Below, piece after piece: positions 1-8,527 of a stretch of 64,000 nt of DNA. The notes beneath the pieces were generated by a model, which worked only from the letters and a program-made list of their open reading frames with translations, was not told the DNA's origin and made no database searches. Position 1 is the stretch's first letter. Every line of letters begins with the position of its first letter. Both the position numbers and the translations under genes were made by a program. Source of the DNA: Bacterioplanes sanyensis (GTDB taxonomy: Bacteria; Pseudomonadota; Gammaproteobacteria; Pseudomonadales; Oceanobacteraceae); the NCBI RefSeq assembly GCF_014652515.1, contig NZ_BMYY01000005.1:174950-238949 (forward strand), in the 5' to 3' direction.

Positions 1-198
1 GCACACAGATAGACTTGGAATAAACAACAGTAACGAATAAGCGATAGAAATGTAGCCAGGCGAACCTACGGCAAAGTCAATTGCCACTGCGACAGCATAA
101 AAAACGATGTAGAACAGGATAAACATCCAATATTCTTTACGACGAGCACGATCAGAGAAGTTAAAGTAGTTTTTTAACGCTTGGATATACCAGTTCAT
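1..198 (-). CDS. DUF805 family inner-membrane protein (partial, C-terminus outside window)
   Basis: The minus strand opens with an ATG at 198 behind a GGAG-type ribosome binding site and stays open to the window edge, giving 66 residues beginning MNWYIQALKNYFNFSDRARR. The Trp-Tyr start, the NYxxFxGRARRxEYW-like stretch and the hydrophobic segment that follows (residues 24-45) are the hallmark N-terminus of DUF805/YhaH-type small membrane proteins. These usually have about 110-150 residues and four membrane helices; their function is not known. The gene runs away from the Tad operon end at 407, with a probable terminator between them, so it is likely a separate transcription unit. Confidence 0.75.
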   Translation of the reverse strand, partial: MNWYIQALKNYFNFSDRARRKEYWMFILFYIVFYAVAVAIDFAVGSPGYISIAYSLLLFIPSLSVC

Positions 199-223
199 GG
201 TTTTTCTCCGTATTTAATGGGCC

Positions 224-255
224 AAAAAATGGCGCCAGGCATGCGTCCCTGCGCC
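224..255 (-). terminator. Probable intrinsic terminator after the Tad/DUF3570 operon
   Basis: Read on the minus strand, a GC-rich hairpin (GGCGCAGG ... CCTGGCGCC, one bulged G, loop GACGCATG) is followed by ATTTTTT. It lies about 150 bases beyond the stop of the last operon gene at 407 and ahead of the DUF805 start at 198. A second related arm (GCGCCAAGG at 251-259 pairing with CCTTGGCGC at 298-306) could form an alternative structure. Confidence 0.5.
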
Positions 256-406
256 AAGGTCAAGAAAAGTAAGCCTTTATCACGCCAAGTTCAAGCACCT
301 TGGCGCAAAAAACCAACAGGGTGATGACTGCATCACAGTCACACTGTTAACGCCGTTGTAGGCCAATGTTGATGCATTCAACAGAATCCGCCGCAACAAC
401 GGTCAA

Positions 407-1675
407 CTAATAGGTGTAGCTGGCACCCAGCATCAACCACCAAGCGCTGAAATCGTTGCTTTGCTGATACAACGCCAGGCTGCTGTCTATCTGCCAATGC
501 TGCACCGGGCGCCACTGAGCCCCCAGCTGCGCGTGCCAAGCATGGTAGTCTCCCAAGCGCTGGTCACTGCTGCCGTATTGACGGGCATTAAAGACCTTGT
601 CGTCGCTGTCCGCATCGCGGTAGAAAAACGCCGCTTGCTGTTGATACAGACGCGCCACGGGCAGCAGCGTGAGTTGCTGACTGATGGGTATATCCAGTGC
701 CCAGTTCAGGGTATGGCTGGCGATGCCCCAATCATCATCAAAATAACGATAATTCAGCTGGCTGGTAATGCCGCTTTGCCACTGCCACACGTGCAAGGCC
801 CCGATGCCACCACCGGTGCGGCTATCTGGGCGCTGTTCCGCCGCCAGCAGCCACTCACTGCGCTCTATTCTTTGGTTATTGTCCAAGTCAATGCCACGCA
901 CGATGGTTTGATAGTGATTGCTTAAATAGCCGATGTCATGATTTATATAAGCCGACAATGACACATGGGCTTTGTCTGACAGCACCTGATTCACGCCCAG
1001 CTCCGCATCCCACATCAGGTTATTGTCGATGTACTGGTCAGCGTAGCCATCACTGAACACATACGACTCGTTATAAATCACCGACACGCCGGCGCTATAA
1101 GAGCGATTTTTACGCCGATCCGCCCACCATAAGCGCGATGCACTGGCACTGGAGCTGGTGTAGTCTTCCTCTTTGGAATAACTAGCGCCCAGTGTGGTTT
1201 CATTGCGCTGCTCATCCCGCATCAGCAGTGACACGTTGATCGAACGGCGAATGTCTTCCAGCTCGACGTTGCGCTTTTTATAATCACCGTTAGGGTCGTA
1301 AGCCAAGATCAGTTTATCCGTTTGCTTATCCGCTTCAGCCACTTTTTGCTGGCGCGCTTCGGCGTCCTGCTGAGTCAGTACCGGCGTATTCGATTGCAGT
1401 GTCGGCGATGCGCCAGAAATAGCATCGTAACCCACGTCCATTTTTAAGTCATAATCGACCCCAAACGAATGCTTTACGCTGGCGACATGATCTTCAACCG
1501 TAACCCTGTCATCGCCCTCGGCGTAATACAAAGCATGGTACGACCACTCGCCTGCCCCCACCCACACGCTGTGCAGCAGCAGTAGCAGCACCAGTAACAA
1601 CGTCAGGCCACGCGACAGATCACGCGACAGATCACGTGACCTCAGACGGCCAAAGCAGGTATTAATTGCAACCAC
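407..1675 (-). CDS. DUF3570 outer-membrane-type protein, last gene of the Tad operon
   Basis: Predicted 422-residue exported beta-barrel-like protein. After a basic N-terminus and a leucine-rich signal segment come the motif GEWSYHALYYAEGDDRVTVE and long alternating aromatic strands ending in ASYTY, as in DUF3570 proteins. Function is unknown; an outer-membrane location is inferred from the C-terminal aromatic residue. The frame is open from 1702, but a perfect GGAGG lies five bases before a GTG at 1675, inside the glycine codons of the upstream DUF4266 gene, so I start there. The two genes overlap by 14 bases. The N-terminus carries a short tandem repeat (SRDLSRDLSR). DUF3570 is typically found beside DUF4266 and a TlpA-like thioredoxin, as here. 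Confidence 0.8.
   Translation of the reverse strand: MVAINTCFGRLRSRDLSRDLSRGLTLLLVLLLLLHSVWVGAGEWSYHALYYAEGDDRVTVEDHVASVKHSFGVDYDLKMDVGYDAISGASPTLQSNTPVLTQQDAEARQQKVAEADKQTDKLILAYDPNGDYKKRNVELEDIRRSINVSLLMRDEQRNETTLGASYSKEEDYTSSSASASRLWWADRRKNRSYSAGVSVIYNESYVFSDGYADQYIDNNLMWDAELGVNQVLSDKAHVSLSAYINHDIGYLSNHYQTIVRGIDLDNNQRIERSEWLLAAEQRPDSRTGGGIGALHVWQWQSGITSQLNYRYFDDDWGIASHTLNWALDIPISQQLTLLPVARLYQQQAAFFYRDADSDDKVFNARQYGSSDQRLGDYHAWHAQLGAQWRPVQHWQIDSSLALYQQSNDFSAWWLMLGASYTY
1609..1640. repeat. 12-bp tandem repeat, about 2.6 copies
   Basis: The unit CACGCGACAGAT occurs twice exactly (1609-1620, 1621-1632), followed by CACGTGAC. It encodes the SRDLSRDLSR run just before the signal segment of the DUF3570 protein, so copy-number change would alter only the n-region length in frame. 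Confidence 0.85.
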
Positions 1676-2030
1676 AGCCACCTCCACCAATGCCCGTGCC
1701 ACCGCGGGTATTTTCTTTCGATGAAAATACCTTTTGATTAAACTTGGCCACGCTGGGCAAGCGTCCAGCTGGTTTCATGGCCGGTTGTGCCAACACCGCT
1801 TTTTGCCAGGGTTTTACCGGCTCTATCCCCAATAATGGCTCGATTGCGGCCAACTCCGACGGCGCAGGCAAGGGTTTTACTTCCTCTAATTTGGCAACCG
1901 GTTTAAGTGGCTGAGTCTGCACGCTCTTTGCTGGCGATGATGCCTGCACGGGAGGTGTATAAAATACTTTTACCTCAGCCAAGCTCACACAGCTGCACAC
2001 GCTCAACATAAAGGCCCACGCGGTTTTCAC
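1662..2030 (-). CDS. DUF4266 protein with C-terminal GGGGCGCN motif
   Basis: A 122-residue protein with an N-terminal signal-like segment (residues 1-18) and a Pro-rich spacer. Its last 55 residues match DUF4266: VKPWQKAVLAQPAM, then a VFSSKEN segment, then the Gly-rich end GGTGIGGGGCGCN. Usual DUF4266 proteins are about 70-80 residues; this one has an inserted spacer of roughly 45 residues. Start is GTG at 2030, overlapping the upstream thioredoxin stop as GTGA, which indicates translational coupling. The invariant CGCN end suggests a site for modification, metal binding or disulfide exchange, but no function is established. The adjacent CxxC thioredoxin may act on these cysteines (inference). 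Confidence 0.78.
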   Translation of the reverse strand: MKTAWAFMLSVCSCVSLAEVKVFYTPPVQASSPAKSVQTQPLKPVAKLEEVKPLPAPSELAAIEPLLGIEPVKPWQKAVLAQPAMKPAGRLPSVAKFNQKVFSSKENTRGGTGIGGGGCGCN

Positions 2031-2497
2031 AGCGCTACTCCCAATTGCTGCACATCGGCACGAATCACGTCGTTAATGTGCGGCAAAGCCCCTAAGCGAC
2101 GACCTTTGACTTCGCCATTAACGACGTAATACAAAGCCGGCATGCCCATGGGTGCAAAAGCACCGATCACCCGCCCGCTTGGGTCATTCACAATCGGGAA
2201 CTCCAAGCCAAGGGAGGCCTGAAAATCTTTCGCCACTTGAACGTCCTCATCGACATCTACGCCAACAAACTGCACTTGTTTATTGTTTTTCAATTCATTA
2301 AACAAGGTATTAATCTCAGGCAACTCAATTCGACAAGAAACACACCACTGGGCAAAAAAGTCGACCACATACACCACATCCGGTTGATTAAAAAGCTCTG
2401 CTTGCATTTTTGCAGGCACACGCTCGCCCACCTCCAGCGCAGCGGCTGGCAAACTGCAGGCAAAGTTAAATAGCAAAGCTGTGATCCAATATTTCAT
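2027..2497 (-). CDS. TlpA-like periplasmic thioredoxin
   Basis: A 156-residue exported thioredoxin-fold protein. A signal peptide (about residues 1-20, ending AAA) precedes a redoxin domain with the active site WCVSC in the context VVDFFAQWCVSCRIELPE, a GVDVDE strand and a cis-Pro loop (GMPALYYV). Such proteins reduce or isomerise disulfides in the periplasm. The start at 2497 has a strong AAGGAG site and lies only 9 bases after the tadG stop, so it is probably co-transcribed with the Tad genes. Downstream it overlaps the DUF4266 gene. Its substrate may be the DUF4266 CGC motif or Tad pilins with cysteines; neither is shown by the sequence. Confidence 0.85.
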   Translation of the reverse strand: MKYWITALLFNFACSLPAAALEVGERVPAKMQAELFNQPDVVYVVDFFAQWCVSCRIELPEINTLFNELKNNKQVQFVGVDVDEDVQVAKDFQASLGLEFPIVNDPSGRVIGAFAPMGMPALYYVVNGEVKGRRLGALPHINDVIRADVQQLGVAL

Positions 2498-2506
2498 AGG
2501 GACTCC

Positions 2507-3721
2507 TTATAAAAGATTTTGATTAATTAACCGTATCCGGCGCTGGCCGGAGTCTGCTATCAGCTCGGTAAAAATTTGTGCCAAATCATCGGCATTGGCA
2601 GCACTGCGCATTTGCTCACCAAAGCACTGGCGAAAATAATGGTCGTCCGTCATGACGCTGCTATCGATATCAAAACCGACAAACCATAAGTTAATACCCG
2701 CTTGTCGTGCTCGATCGCACAAACCGGCATCCACCAAGGCCGACATTTCACTGGCTTGGGTATCGCTGCCATCGGTAAGTAACACCAGGGTTTTGGCGCT
2801 GTTTTCGCGCGGTAGGTTTTCCAGCGTCCAGCGCCCCTGCCAGTTGGGCAGCAAAGTGCGTATGCCCCAAATCATCCCGGTCGCACTGCGCGTGCTGCTG
2901 CCATCCGCATCGGGCAGTTGGCGGATTTTTTGTTCAATCAACAAGCGATCTAACGTCGGCGGAAACAGCGGTGCAGAGGGGCAGTTAGGGCTTAAAAAAT
3001 CCCCTCCGGTTTGTGGCGTCGCGCGCACATCCAACAGGCGGTCGTTATAAAAGGTTTGCGCTACCACACTGGCGGCATCGGTTACCGGGTCCTGTTCTGA
3101 AAAGGCGTCAATGCACAGTGTTTGCCCGTAGGAGCGCGGCAACCACAACGCACCATTCAACGACACGCCCTCATGGTAAGGCACCATGCCCACGGCGGCG
3201 CTCGCCGGTAGCGTATCCAACAAGTCCAATACCGTGCTTTGCAGCTGCGCCAAGCTGCTACCCACCCCGCCACCGGCAAGCGAGTTCCCCATCGAGCTGG
3301 ACACATCCACCACCAGCGACAAATCCATATTGCCACCTTGATGCTGATACTCAGCCTGGGCGCGATAAGAAATGGTAAAAGGCTGCCAACGCCGAATTAA
3401 ATCGTCGATAAAAAAAGCATCGAGCTCGCTGCTTGCCTGCACTTGTACATAATTCTCCGCCAGCTGATGTTGCAGCTGCGGCAGCGGGCCATCGGGAAAA
3501 TAATAATGCGCTAATACTTGCAGCGTGGCATCGGCCTGGGTCAGCTGACCATCGCGCTGCACGCGCTGCGCCAACACCAGGCTGGCTTGGCGCGCCAGCT
3601 CGGCTAACTTCTGCCGTTGCTGCAACCATTGGCTAACGTCTGCGGCGCCTAAGCCCAAAGTGCACACCAGCGCCGTGCATAAGCAAAACATAATGGCGGC
3701 CTGTCCACGCTGCTGCTTCAT
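2507..3721 (-). CDS. tadG: TadG-like pilus protein with von Willebrand A domain
   Basis: A 404-residue protein. The N-terminus MKQQRGQAAIMF followed by a hydrophobic segment (residues 9-27) is the Tad pseudopilin-like TadE/G leader. A vWA domain follows, with the metal-site motif DxSxS in DLSLVVDVSSSMG (near residue 135) and a second motif LLTDGSDTQ near residue 315. TadG proteins are thought to work with TadE/TadF as minor pilins or assembly factors at the envelope. The start ATG overlaps the tadF stop as ATGA. Clearly homologous to TadG-type vWA proteins, but exact pilus function is inferred from position. Confidence 0.85.
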   Translation of the reverse strand: MKQQRGQAAIMFCLCTALVCTLGLGAADVSQWLQQRQKLAELARQASLVLAQRVQRDGQLTQADATLQVLAHYYFPDGPLPQLQHQLAENYVQVQASSELDAFFIDDLIRRWQPFTISYRAQAEYQHQGGNMDLSLVVDVSSSMGNSLAGGGVGSSLAQLQSTVLDLLDTLPASAAVGMVPYHEGVSLNGALWLPRSYGQTLCIDAFSEQDPVTDAASVVAQTFYNDRLLDVRATPQTGGDFLSPNCPSAPLFPPTLDRLLIEQKIRQLPDADGSSTRSATGMIWGIRTLLPNWQGRWTLENLPRENSAKTLVLLTDGSDTQASEMSALVDAGLCDRARQAGINLWFVGFDIDSSVMTDDHYFRQCFGEQMRSAANADDLAQIFTELIADSGQRRIRLINQNLL

Positions 3722-4197
3722 CGCGCCACCGTTAAGCTGTTAGCACGCAATACCGGCACATCACGTTGGGGTAAAAAGCGTGCCACTAAAAAGCCAGGAA
3801 TCGGGGCACACAAACTGACCGACCAGAAAATACTTTGGCCATCATCGGCGGCGCTCAGCTGTGCCAATTGTTGCAACTGCTCGCCCTGGCGCAGGGCTGA
3901 GCAATCATCACTATGCCACTGCTGCTGCTCGTCGCCGCTGCGACGCTCCACACTGAACGCGGGTGCGCTGTCGCCGGGCCATTGCTGCGCCAACCAATCA
4001 TGCCAAATATCTGGTTCAGCCTGGCGGCTGGCTTCATCGGCAGACGCCAGCAAGGTGACCCAATCGTGGCTGAGTTGTTGTAGTCGTTGTTGCTGTTGCA
4101 GCCACAGCGATAAATCCGCCATTAGCCACCACAGCAGCAGGGCAAAGGGCAATAAAATCGCCAGCTCTATTTCCGCCACACCGCGCTGGCTGTTCAT
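3718..4197 (-). CDS. tadF: TadF-like minor pseudopilin
   Basis: A 159-residue protein starting MNSQRGVAEIELAILLPFAL: a short basic leader, the RG-(V/x)AxIE pseudopilin processing region and one hydrophobic helix, then a soluble Gln-rich domain. I start at 4197 rather than the longer in-frame 4212, because 4197 gives an ATGA overlap with the upstream stop and sits behind GGGAGGGA. TadE/TadF pseudopilins are cleaved by the Tad prepilin peptidase and act in pilus assembly or length control. The split between TadE and TadF here is by gene order only. Confidence 0.78.
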   Translation of the reverse strand: MNSQRGVAEIELAILLPFALLLWWLMADLSLWLQQQQRLQQLSHDWVTLLASADEASRQAEPDIWHDWLAQQWPGDSAPAFSVERRSGDEQQQWHSDDCSALRQGEQLQQLAQLSAADDGQSIFWSVSLCAPIPGFLVARFLPQRDVPVLRANSLTVAR

Positions 4198-4625
4198 GGT
4201 CGTCCCTCCCACACCACATGACGGCTTAAGGTCAGAGAAAGGGTGCGACGAATCAGCAACGGAATGTGAAATTGCCAGCTCAGCTCAAAGCGATGCACAG
4301 TTTGCTCAGCATTAGTGTCATCGGCCAGCCAAGGCAAAGCTTGGCTACTGCGCTGAACATCGATGCGCTCTAGCGTGACTGCGCCTAACAGCGGCATTTG
4401 CTCAGCCCAAGCTTGCCAGCGGCGCTCAAGTTCTGCTGCGCTGACCACTGCCGTGGCCACCTGCGCCATGCGTGCACTGTCCGCCACGCCCTCAATCAGC
4501 AGGCTGCGAATCATTAATACCCGCCCCACCTCCAGACTGATGGTCAACACCAGCAGCATGAACGGCAACAACAGCATCAATCCGACGGCACCACTGCCTC
4601 GCTGCGACCTATACCCACACATCAT
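4194..4625 (-). CDS. tadE: TadE-like pseudopilin
   Basis: A 143-residue protein with the leader MMCGYRSQRGSGAVGLMLLLPF, a single hydrophobic helix ending in SLEVGRVLMIRSLLIEGV, and a short periplasmic domain. The pattern matches the TadE-like domain (basic leader, RGxxxxE-type helix), although the canonical +5 Glu is not at the usual place; the first acidic residue is the Glu in SLEVG. The start overlaps the tadD stop as ATGA. It is predicted to be processed and inserted in the inner membrane as a pilus assembly factor. Confidence 0.75.
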   Translation of the reverse strand: MMCGYRSQRGSGAVGLMLLLPFMLLVLTISLEVGRVLMIRSLLIEGVADSARMAQVATAVVSAAELERRWQAWAEQMPLLGAVTLERIDVQRSSQALPWLADDTNAEQTVHRFELSWQFHIPLLIRRTLSLTLSRHVVWEGRP

Positions 4626-5410
4626 GGCTGTTGCCCAGTTTGAAGCTGGCGAAAGTAGTTCAACTGGGTTTGTATCGCTGCTTCACTGACGCCGGCCTCG
4701 GCTAACCATTGCCGGGCTTGTTGCTCCTGACCAGCAAACACCAATGCCAATGCCGTCAGCTCGGCGACGGGTCGCGGGCACTGCTTGGGCACACTGCACA
4801 AGCGCTGCAGGCGCACGATGGCCAAGTGCGGTTGTTGCTGCAACAAAGCCAGTAGCGCCAGGTTGTAACTGTGTTGCCAGGCTTGGGGCTGCCAGCGTTG
4901 CAACTGGCTAAACAATGTTTGTGCTTGCTCTAGCCGGCCCTGCTGCAGCGCTAACCGTGCCTGCATGGCGGCGCAGTGCGACCAGCGCTCATCTAGGCCA
5001 ATGTCGCTCAATGCCTGCGCGGCCGCTTGCCACTGTTGTTGATCCATCAGTTGCGCCGCTGAGGCACAGCGCTGGCCATACTTTGGCCAAGGCAGCTGTT
5101 GCAACAAGGCCTGCGCTTGTTGCGCCTCGCCATGACGGCGATACAACCAATAAAGCGCTTGGCGACTGCCAGCGTCGCCGTGGGCCGCCAGTGATTGACG
5201 ATACAGGCCAATGGCCAAGCCCGCGTTGCCCTGCTGCTCGGCGCGCTGGGCCAAGCGAAATAGGCGCTGTTCATCCGCCAAAGGCGGGGTGGAAGCTGAG
5301 TTTGAAGATGTGCTTGAGGGCACAGCCGCACAGCCCGTCAGCAAGCAAAGAGCGAGCAGTGCCGATAAGCCAAGCCTTGCCCATGATCTTGTAAAAAGCG
5401 CCGCCTTCAT
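4622..5410 (-). CDS. tadD: TadD-like TPR lipoprotein
   Basis: A 262-residue lipoprotein: signal peptide with lipobox LLTGC (Cys26), a Ser/Pro linker, then TPR-like helical repeats rich in Ala, Gln and Leu (for example RLAQRAEQQGNAGLAIGLYRQ and LEQAQTLFSQLQRWQ). TadD proteins are TPR lipoproteins needed for Tad secretion, possibly as pilotins or scaffold for the secretin RcpA. Its place between tadC and tadE agrees. The ATG overlaps the tadC stop (ATGA). Confidence 0.82.
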   Translation of the reverse strand: MKAALFTRSWARLGLSALLALCLLTGCAAVPSSTSSNSASTPPLADEQRLFRLAQRAEQQGNAGLAIGLYRQSLAAHGDAGSRQALYWLYRRHGEAQQAQALLQQLPWPKYGQRCASAAQLMDQQQWQAAAQALSDIGLDERWSHCAAMQARLALQQGRLEQAQTLFSQLQRWQPQAWQHSYNLALLALLQQQPHLAIVRLQRLCSVPKQCPRPVAELTALALVFAGQEQQARQWLAEAGVSEAAIQTQLNYFRQLQTGQQP

Positions 5411-6234
5411 GCACCGCCTCCCAGCTGGCGTAACAACATCACCAGTGCCGGGCCGGCCAATACCACCACCAGCGGCAAAATAATAAACAGCATTAACGGC
5501 AGCGCCATTTGCCCAGGTACCCGTGCCATGCGCTCTTCCACTTCCAGCAAATACAGGCTACGGCTGTGCTGACCCAACTCGCGCAAACCGGCCGCCAGCG
5601 GCGTGCCATAGTCATCGGCTTGGCTAATCAGCCAACTGAGCTGGCGAAAGTCCTCCAATGGAATGCGCTCCGCCAAGCGGGCAAAGGCTAAGCGCCGTGC
5701 ACTCATCACCCGCAAGTCGTCATTTAAGTGCTGTAAGTGGCTGGCTAGGGCTGGCTGCAGGGCTTTGATCTCACGTGCCAAGCGCGGCAAGGCCTGATCC
5801 AGCGTGAGGCCTGCTTCCAAACACAAGGCTAATAACTGCATCAGCTCTGGTAATTGCGCGCGACTGTCGCGCAAAGTTTTTTGGGCGCGCTGGCGCAACA
5901 CAACATCGGGCAACATCTGCCCAATCACCGCTGCCACTATCGCAAGTGAATACTCACTTACCTGACTCGTTTGCGGCCACAAAAGCCAGGCTGCCAGTAC
6001 CGCCAAGATCGCTTTGGCACTCCAAAAAGCCGTGCCCAACCAGGGTTGAGTTAAGGCGGCGACTTGAGCATGGCGCTGCATGGCTGCAGGCAAAGGCAGC
6101 CACCAAGGCTTGGCCGAGCGACTGGAATTCAGGGGTCTTAGGCGTCGCAGCCAGCGCTGACGCCAGCCTTGCTGGACAGCCGCCAGGGCCGACAAAGCCA
6201 GGCCCAACGCCAACAGAGTGGTCGCCAGAGTCAT
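5407..6234 (-). CDS. tadC: TadC inner-membrane platform protein (T2SS-F family)
   Basis: A 275-residue integral membrane protein with a T2SS-F domain: an N-terminal helix, helices near residues 65-105, the cytoplasmic block with LPELMQLLALCLEAGLTLDQAL and the conserved DYGTPLAAGLRELG, and a hydrophobic C-terminal pair (LPLMLFIILPLVVVLAGPALVML). With TadB it forms the inner-membrane platform that couples the TadA ATPase to pilin extrusion. The ATG overlaps the tadB stop (ATGA). Confidence 0.9.
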   Translation of the reverse strand: MTLATTLLALGLALSALAAVQQGWRQRWLRRLRPLNSSRSAKPWWLPLPAAMQRHAQVAALTQPWLGTAFWSAKAILAVLAAWLLWPQTSQVSEYSLAIVAAVIGQMLPDVVLRQRAQKTLRDSRAQLPELMQLLALCLEAGLTLDQALPRLAREIKALQPALASHLQHLNDDLRVMSARRLAFARLAERIPLEDFRQLSWLISQADDYGTPLAAGLRELGQHSRSLYLLEVEERMARVPGQMALPLMLFIILPLVVVLAGPALVMLLRQLGGGA

Positions 6235-7130
6235 CCACCGGCCCTCATCAGCAGCAGACGAATCGAGGCCAAACCAGCGCCAATGCTGATGGCGGCATAG
6301 GCCAGCATCGAGCGCCCCGTGTCGTCGTGCAGTAAAAACTGCACATGGCGCGGACTGAGCCAGAACAAGCCGATAAACATCAACAGCGGTATCGCCGCCA
6401 CCACATTGGCGGCCATGCGCGGCTCACTGGTGAGGGTGTTGAGTTTTTGCTGGCTTTGACGCTGTTGTTTGAGCTGCTGGCTCTGACTGGCCAGCACCTG
6501 ACTTAAGCGCCCGCCGGTTTCCATGTTGAGCGTCAGTGCCAGACAAAAGAAACGGTAACTGCGCAGCGGTAAGCGCTCGCCCGCTTGCTCCAGCACCTGT
6601 TCAACCGGATCGCCAATGCGCAGGCGTTGCAGCAGCCAGGTGAACTCCTGCTGCAGCGGCGCCGCCAGCTCCTCGTTGATGTGCAATAACGCTTGCTGCA
6701 GCCCCAGACCTGCAGCCGTGGCACGGGCTAATTGCTCCAGTGCTTGCGGCAGCTGGCGCTCACATTGCGCCAGCCAGCGACGCTGATAATAAGCGAACAG
6801 CCCCCAGCTCAATAGCAGCGCCAGTGGCAGCCACGCCCACATGAAGCCCAGTTGCTGGCGCCATAGCGACAAGCACAATGCCCCTGCCAGCAACACCAGC
6901 TGCGCCAACCACCACGCACGTTGGCACTGCTGCCACACCGCCGGTACTGGCAATAGCCCCAGGCGTTGTAAGCGCTGACGCCCATCACGGCGTGCCAGTA
7001 ACGTTACTTCTGCGCTTTGCTCCGTTTGCTGAAGGCTGGCCAAGCGCCGACGCCAAGGGCGGCGACGCCATTCCAATAACGCCGCCAAACACAACAACAA
7101 AAGCCCTAGGGCAAGCAACCCACTGCTCAT
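6231..7130 (-). CDS. tadB: TadB inner-membrane platform protein (T2SS-F family)
   Basis: A 299-residue membrane protein starting MSSGLLALGLLLLCLAALLE, with a second hydrophobic block near residues 75-115 and two C-terminal helices. The cytoplasmic T2SS-F domain contains LPQALEQLARATAAGLGLQQAL and METGGRLSQVLASQS. I start at 7130 rather than 7151: this ATG overlaps the tadA stop as ATGA and follows a GAGGGG site. It partners TadC, encoded immediately downstream. Confidence 0.9.
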   Translation of the reverse strand: MSSGLLALGLLLLCLAALLEWRRRPWRRRLASLQQTEQSAEVTLLARRDGRQRLQRLGLLPVPAVWQQCQRAWWLAQLVLLAGALCLSLWRQQLGFMWAWLPLALLLSWGLFAYYQRRWLAQCERQLPQALEQLARATAAGLGLQQALLHINEELAAPLQQEFTWLLQRLRIGDPVEQVLEQAGERLPLRSYRFFCLALTLNMETGGRLSQVLASQSQQLKQQRQSQQKLNTLTSEPRMAANVVAAIPLLMFIGLFWLSPRHVQFLLHDDTGRSMLAYAAISIGAGLASIRLLLMRAGG

Positions 7131-8527
7131 ACCGCCCCTCCGCCGGTGCAACGCAATAACTCATCGGCCAAGCCCCAGGCCTGGGCGCGTTGCAGCAATT
7201 GCGGGCGCACGCCGCTGGCAACAAACTGGCCGCCACCCAGTTCATCCAGGGCTTCAAAGCGAAACAGCTCTTGCAGCTGAATGGTGTCGGCTTCCATGCC
7301 ACACACTTCACTGATGCGGGTTACTCGGCGACGACCATCACGGCCGCGGTTCACCTGCACCACCAAGTCGAGAGCGCTGACCATTTGCCGGCGAATGGCC
7401 GCCAACGGAATGTTGTTCTGCGTCATCAGCAGTAAGTTTTCTAGCCGCGTCAGCGCATCGCTGGGGCTGTTGGCATGCAGCGTCGACATAGAGCCGTCGT
7501 GGCCGGTATTCATCGCCTGCATCATGTCGAAGGCTTCTAGTGAGCGAACTTCGCCCAACACAATGCGGTCCGGGCGCATGCGCAGCGCATTGATCAACAG
7601 CTCCTGCTGGCTAATGGCGGGCGTGCCCTCAGCGCTGGCCGGACGCGTTTCCAGTCGCACCACATGGGGCTGTTGCAGTGCCAGCTCGGCGGCATCTTCG
7701 ATGGTGACAATGCGCTCGCCGGCGTCGATGTTGAGTGACAAAGCATTGAGCAACGAGGTTTTGCCGGCACCGGTACCGCCCGAAATTAAGATATTGGCAC
7801 GGCTGCGAGTGGCAATGCGCAGCAACGTGGCCATATCGGCACTCATGGCGCCTAACTGCACCAAGCGCGCTAAATCAAAACCCTGGCGGTTAAATTTACG
7901 AATCGAAATCGTGGTGCCATCGAGGGCCAGAGGCGGAATAACGATATTGACCCGACTGCCATCCTCCAGGCGTGCATCCACCATGGGTTGGCTGTCATCA
8001 ATGCGTCGCCCCACCGCCGCCGCAATGCGTCGCGCCACTTGGCGCACATGGGTTTCATCAAAGAAGGCCACCTCGGTCAACTGCAACTGGCCAAAGCGCT
8101 CGACATAGACCTGACCGGCGCCATTGACCAGCACATCGCTGACTTGCTCGTCGTCCAACAGTGGCTGCAGCGGGCCAAAGCCGAGCATATCGTCGAGCAA
8201 AATATCCGCCAGACGCTGCTGCTGCTGGCCACTGAGCGGCAGTTTCAGCTCCGTCGCCAACTGCGTGGATTCACTCAATAAATGCTGACGCAACGCCGGC
8301 CGTGCCAGCTGCAGCGCCGCGCTGGCATCTAAGCGCTCGAGCAGGGTTTCACGCACCTGCTTCATCGCCTGAGTGAGCGCCGCCGCAGGCTTGCTGGCTG
8401 AAGTTAGCGCTGGCTTCTCAGTTGGCGCCGCAGCAGACACCGATGCCACAGGTGCTTCTGCGGTAACGGGCGTTGTTATTGAAGGTGTTGTTGCAGGTGC
8501 TGCAGGTGCAGGACGACGACCGAACAT
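7127..8527 (-). CDS. tadA: TadA/CpaF secretion ATPase
   Basis: A 466-residue hexameric ATPase that powers Tad pilus assembly. An Ala/Pro/Thr-rich N-terminus (about 1-50) precedes the CpaF domain. Visible motifs are the Walker A SGGTGAGKTSLL (residues 249-260), the Asp-box region TIEDAAEL, the Walker B region RMRPDRIVLGEVRS (about 316-329) and the His box MSTLHANS (about 347-354). The start ATG overlaps the tadZ stop as TAATG. The Ala-rich N-terminal extension is the only unusual part. Confidence 0.95.
   Translation of the reverse strand: MFGRRPAPAAPATTPSITTPVTAEAPVASVSAAAPTEKPALTSASKPAAALTQAMKQVRETLLERLDASAALQLARPALRQHLLSESTQLATELKLPLSGQQQQRLADILLDDMLGFGPLQPLLDDEQVSDVLVNGAGQVYVERFGQLQLTEVAFFDETHVRQVARRIAAAVGRRIDDSQPMVDARLEDGSRVNIVIPPLALDGTTISIRKFNRQGFDLARLVQLGAMSADMATLLRIATRSRANILISGGTGAGKTSLLNALSLNIDAGERIVTIEDAAELALQQPHVVRLETRPASAEGTPAISQQELLINALRMRPDRIVLGEVRSLEAFDMMQAMNTGHDGSMSTLHANSPSDALTRLENLLLMTQNNIPLAAIRRQMVSALDLVVQVNRGRDGRRRVTRISEVCGMEADTIQLQELFRFEALDELGGGQFVASGVRPQLLQRAQAWGLADELLRCTGGGAV

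Noticed and set aside
461..925. Plus-strand open frame opposite the DUF3570 gene
   Set aside because: Lies wholly antisense to a gene with clear family features and has no ribosome binding site or protein-like motifs.
7281..8108. Long plus-strand open frame opposite tadA
   Set aside because: Shadow of the tadA reading frame; composition is rich in Arg, Ser and Thr as expected for an antisense frame.
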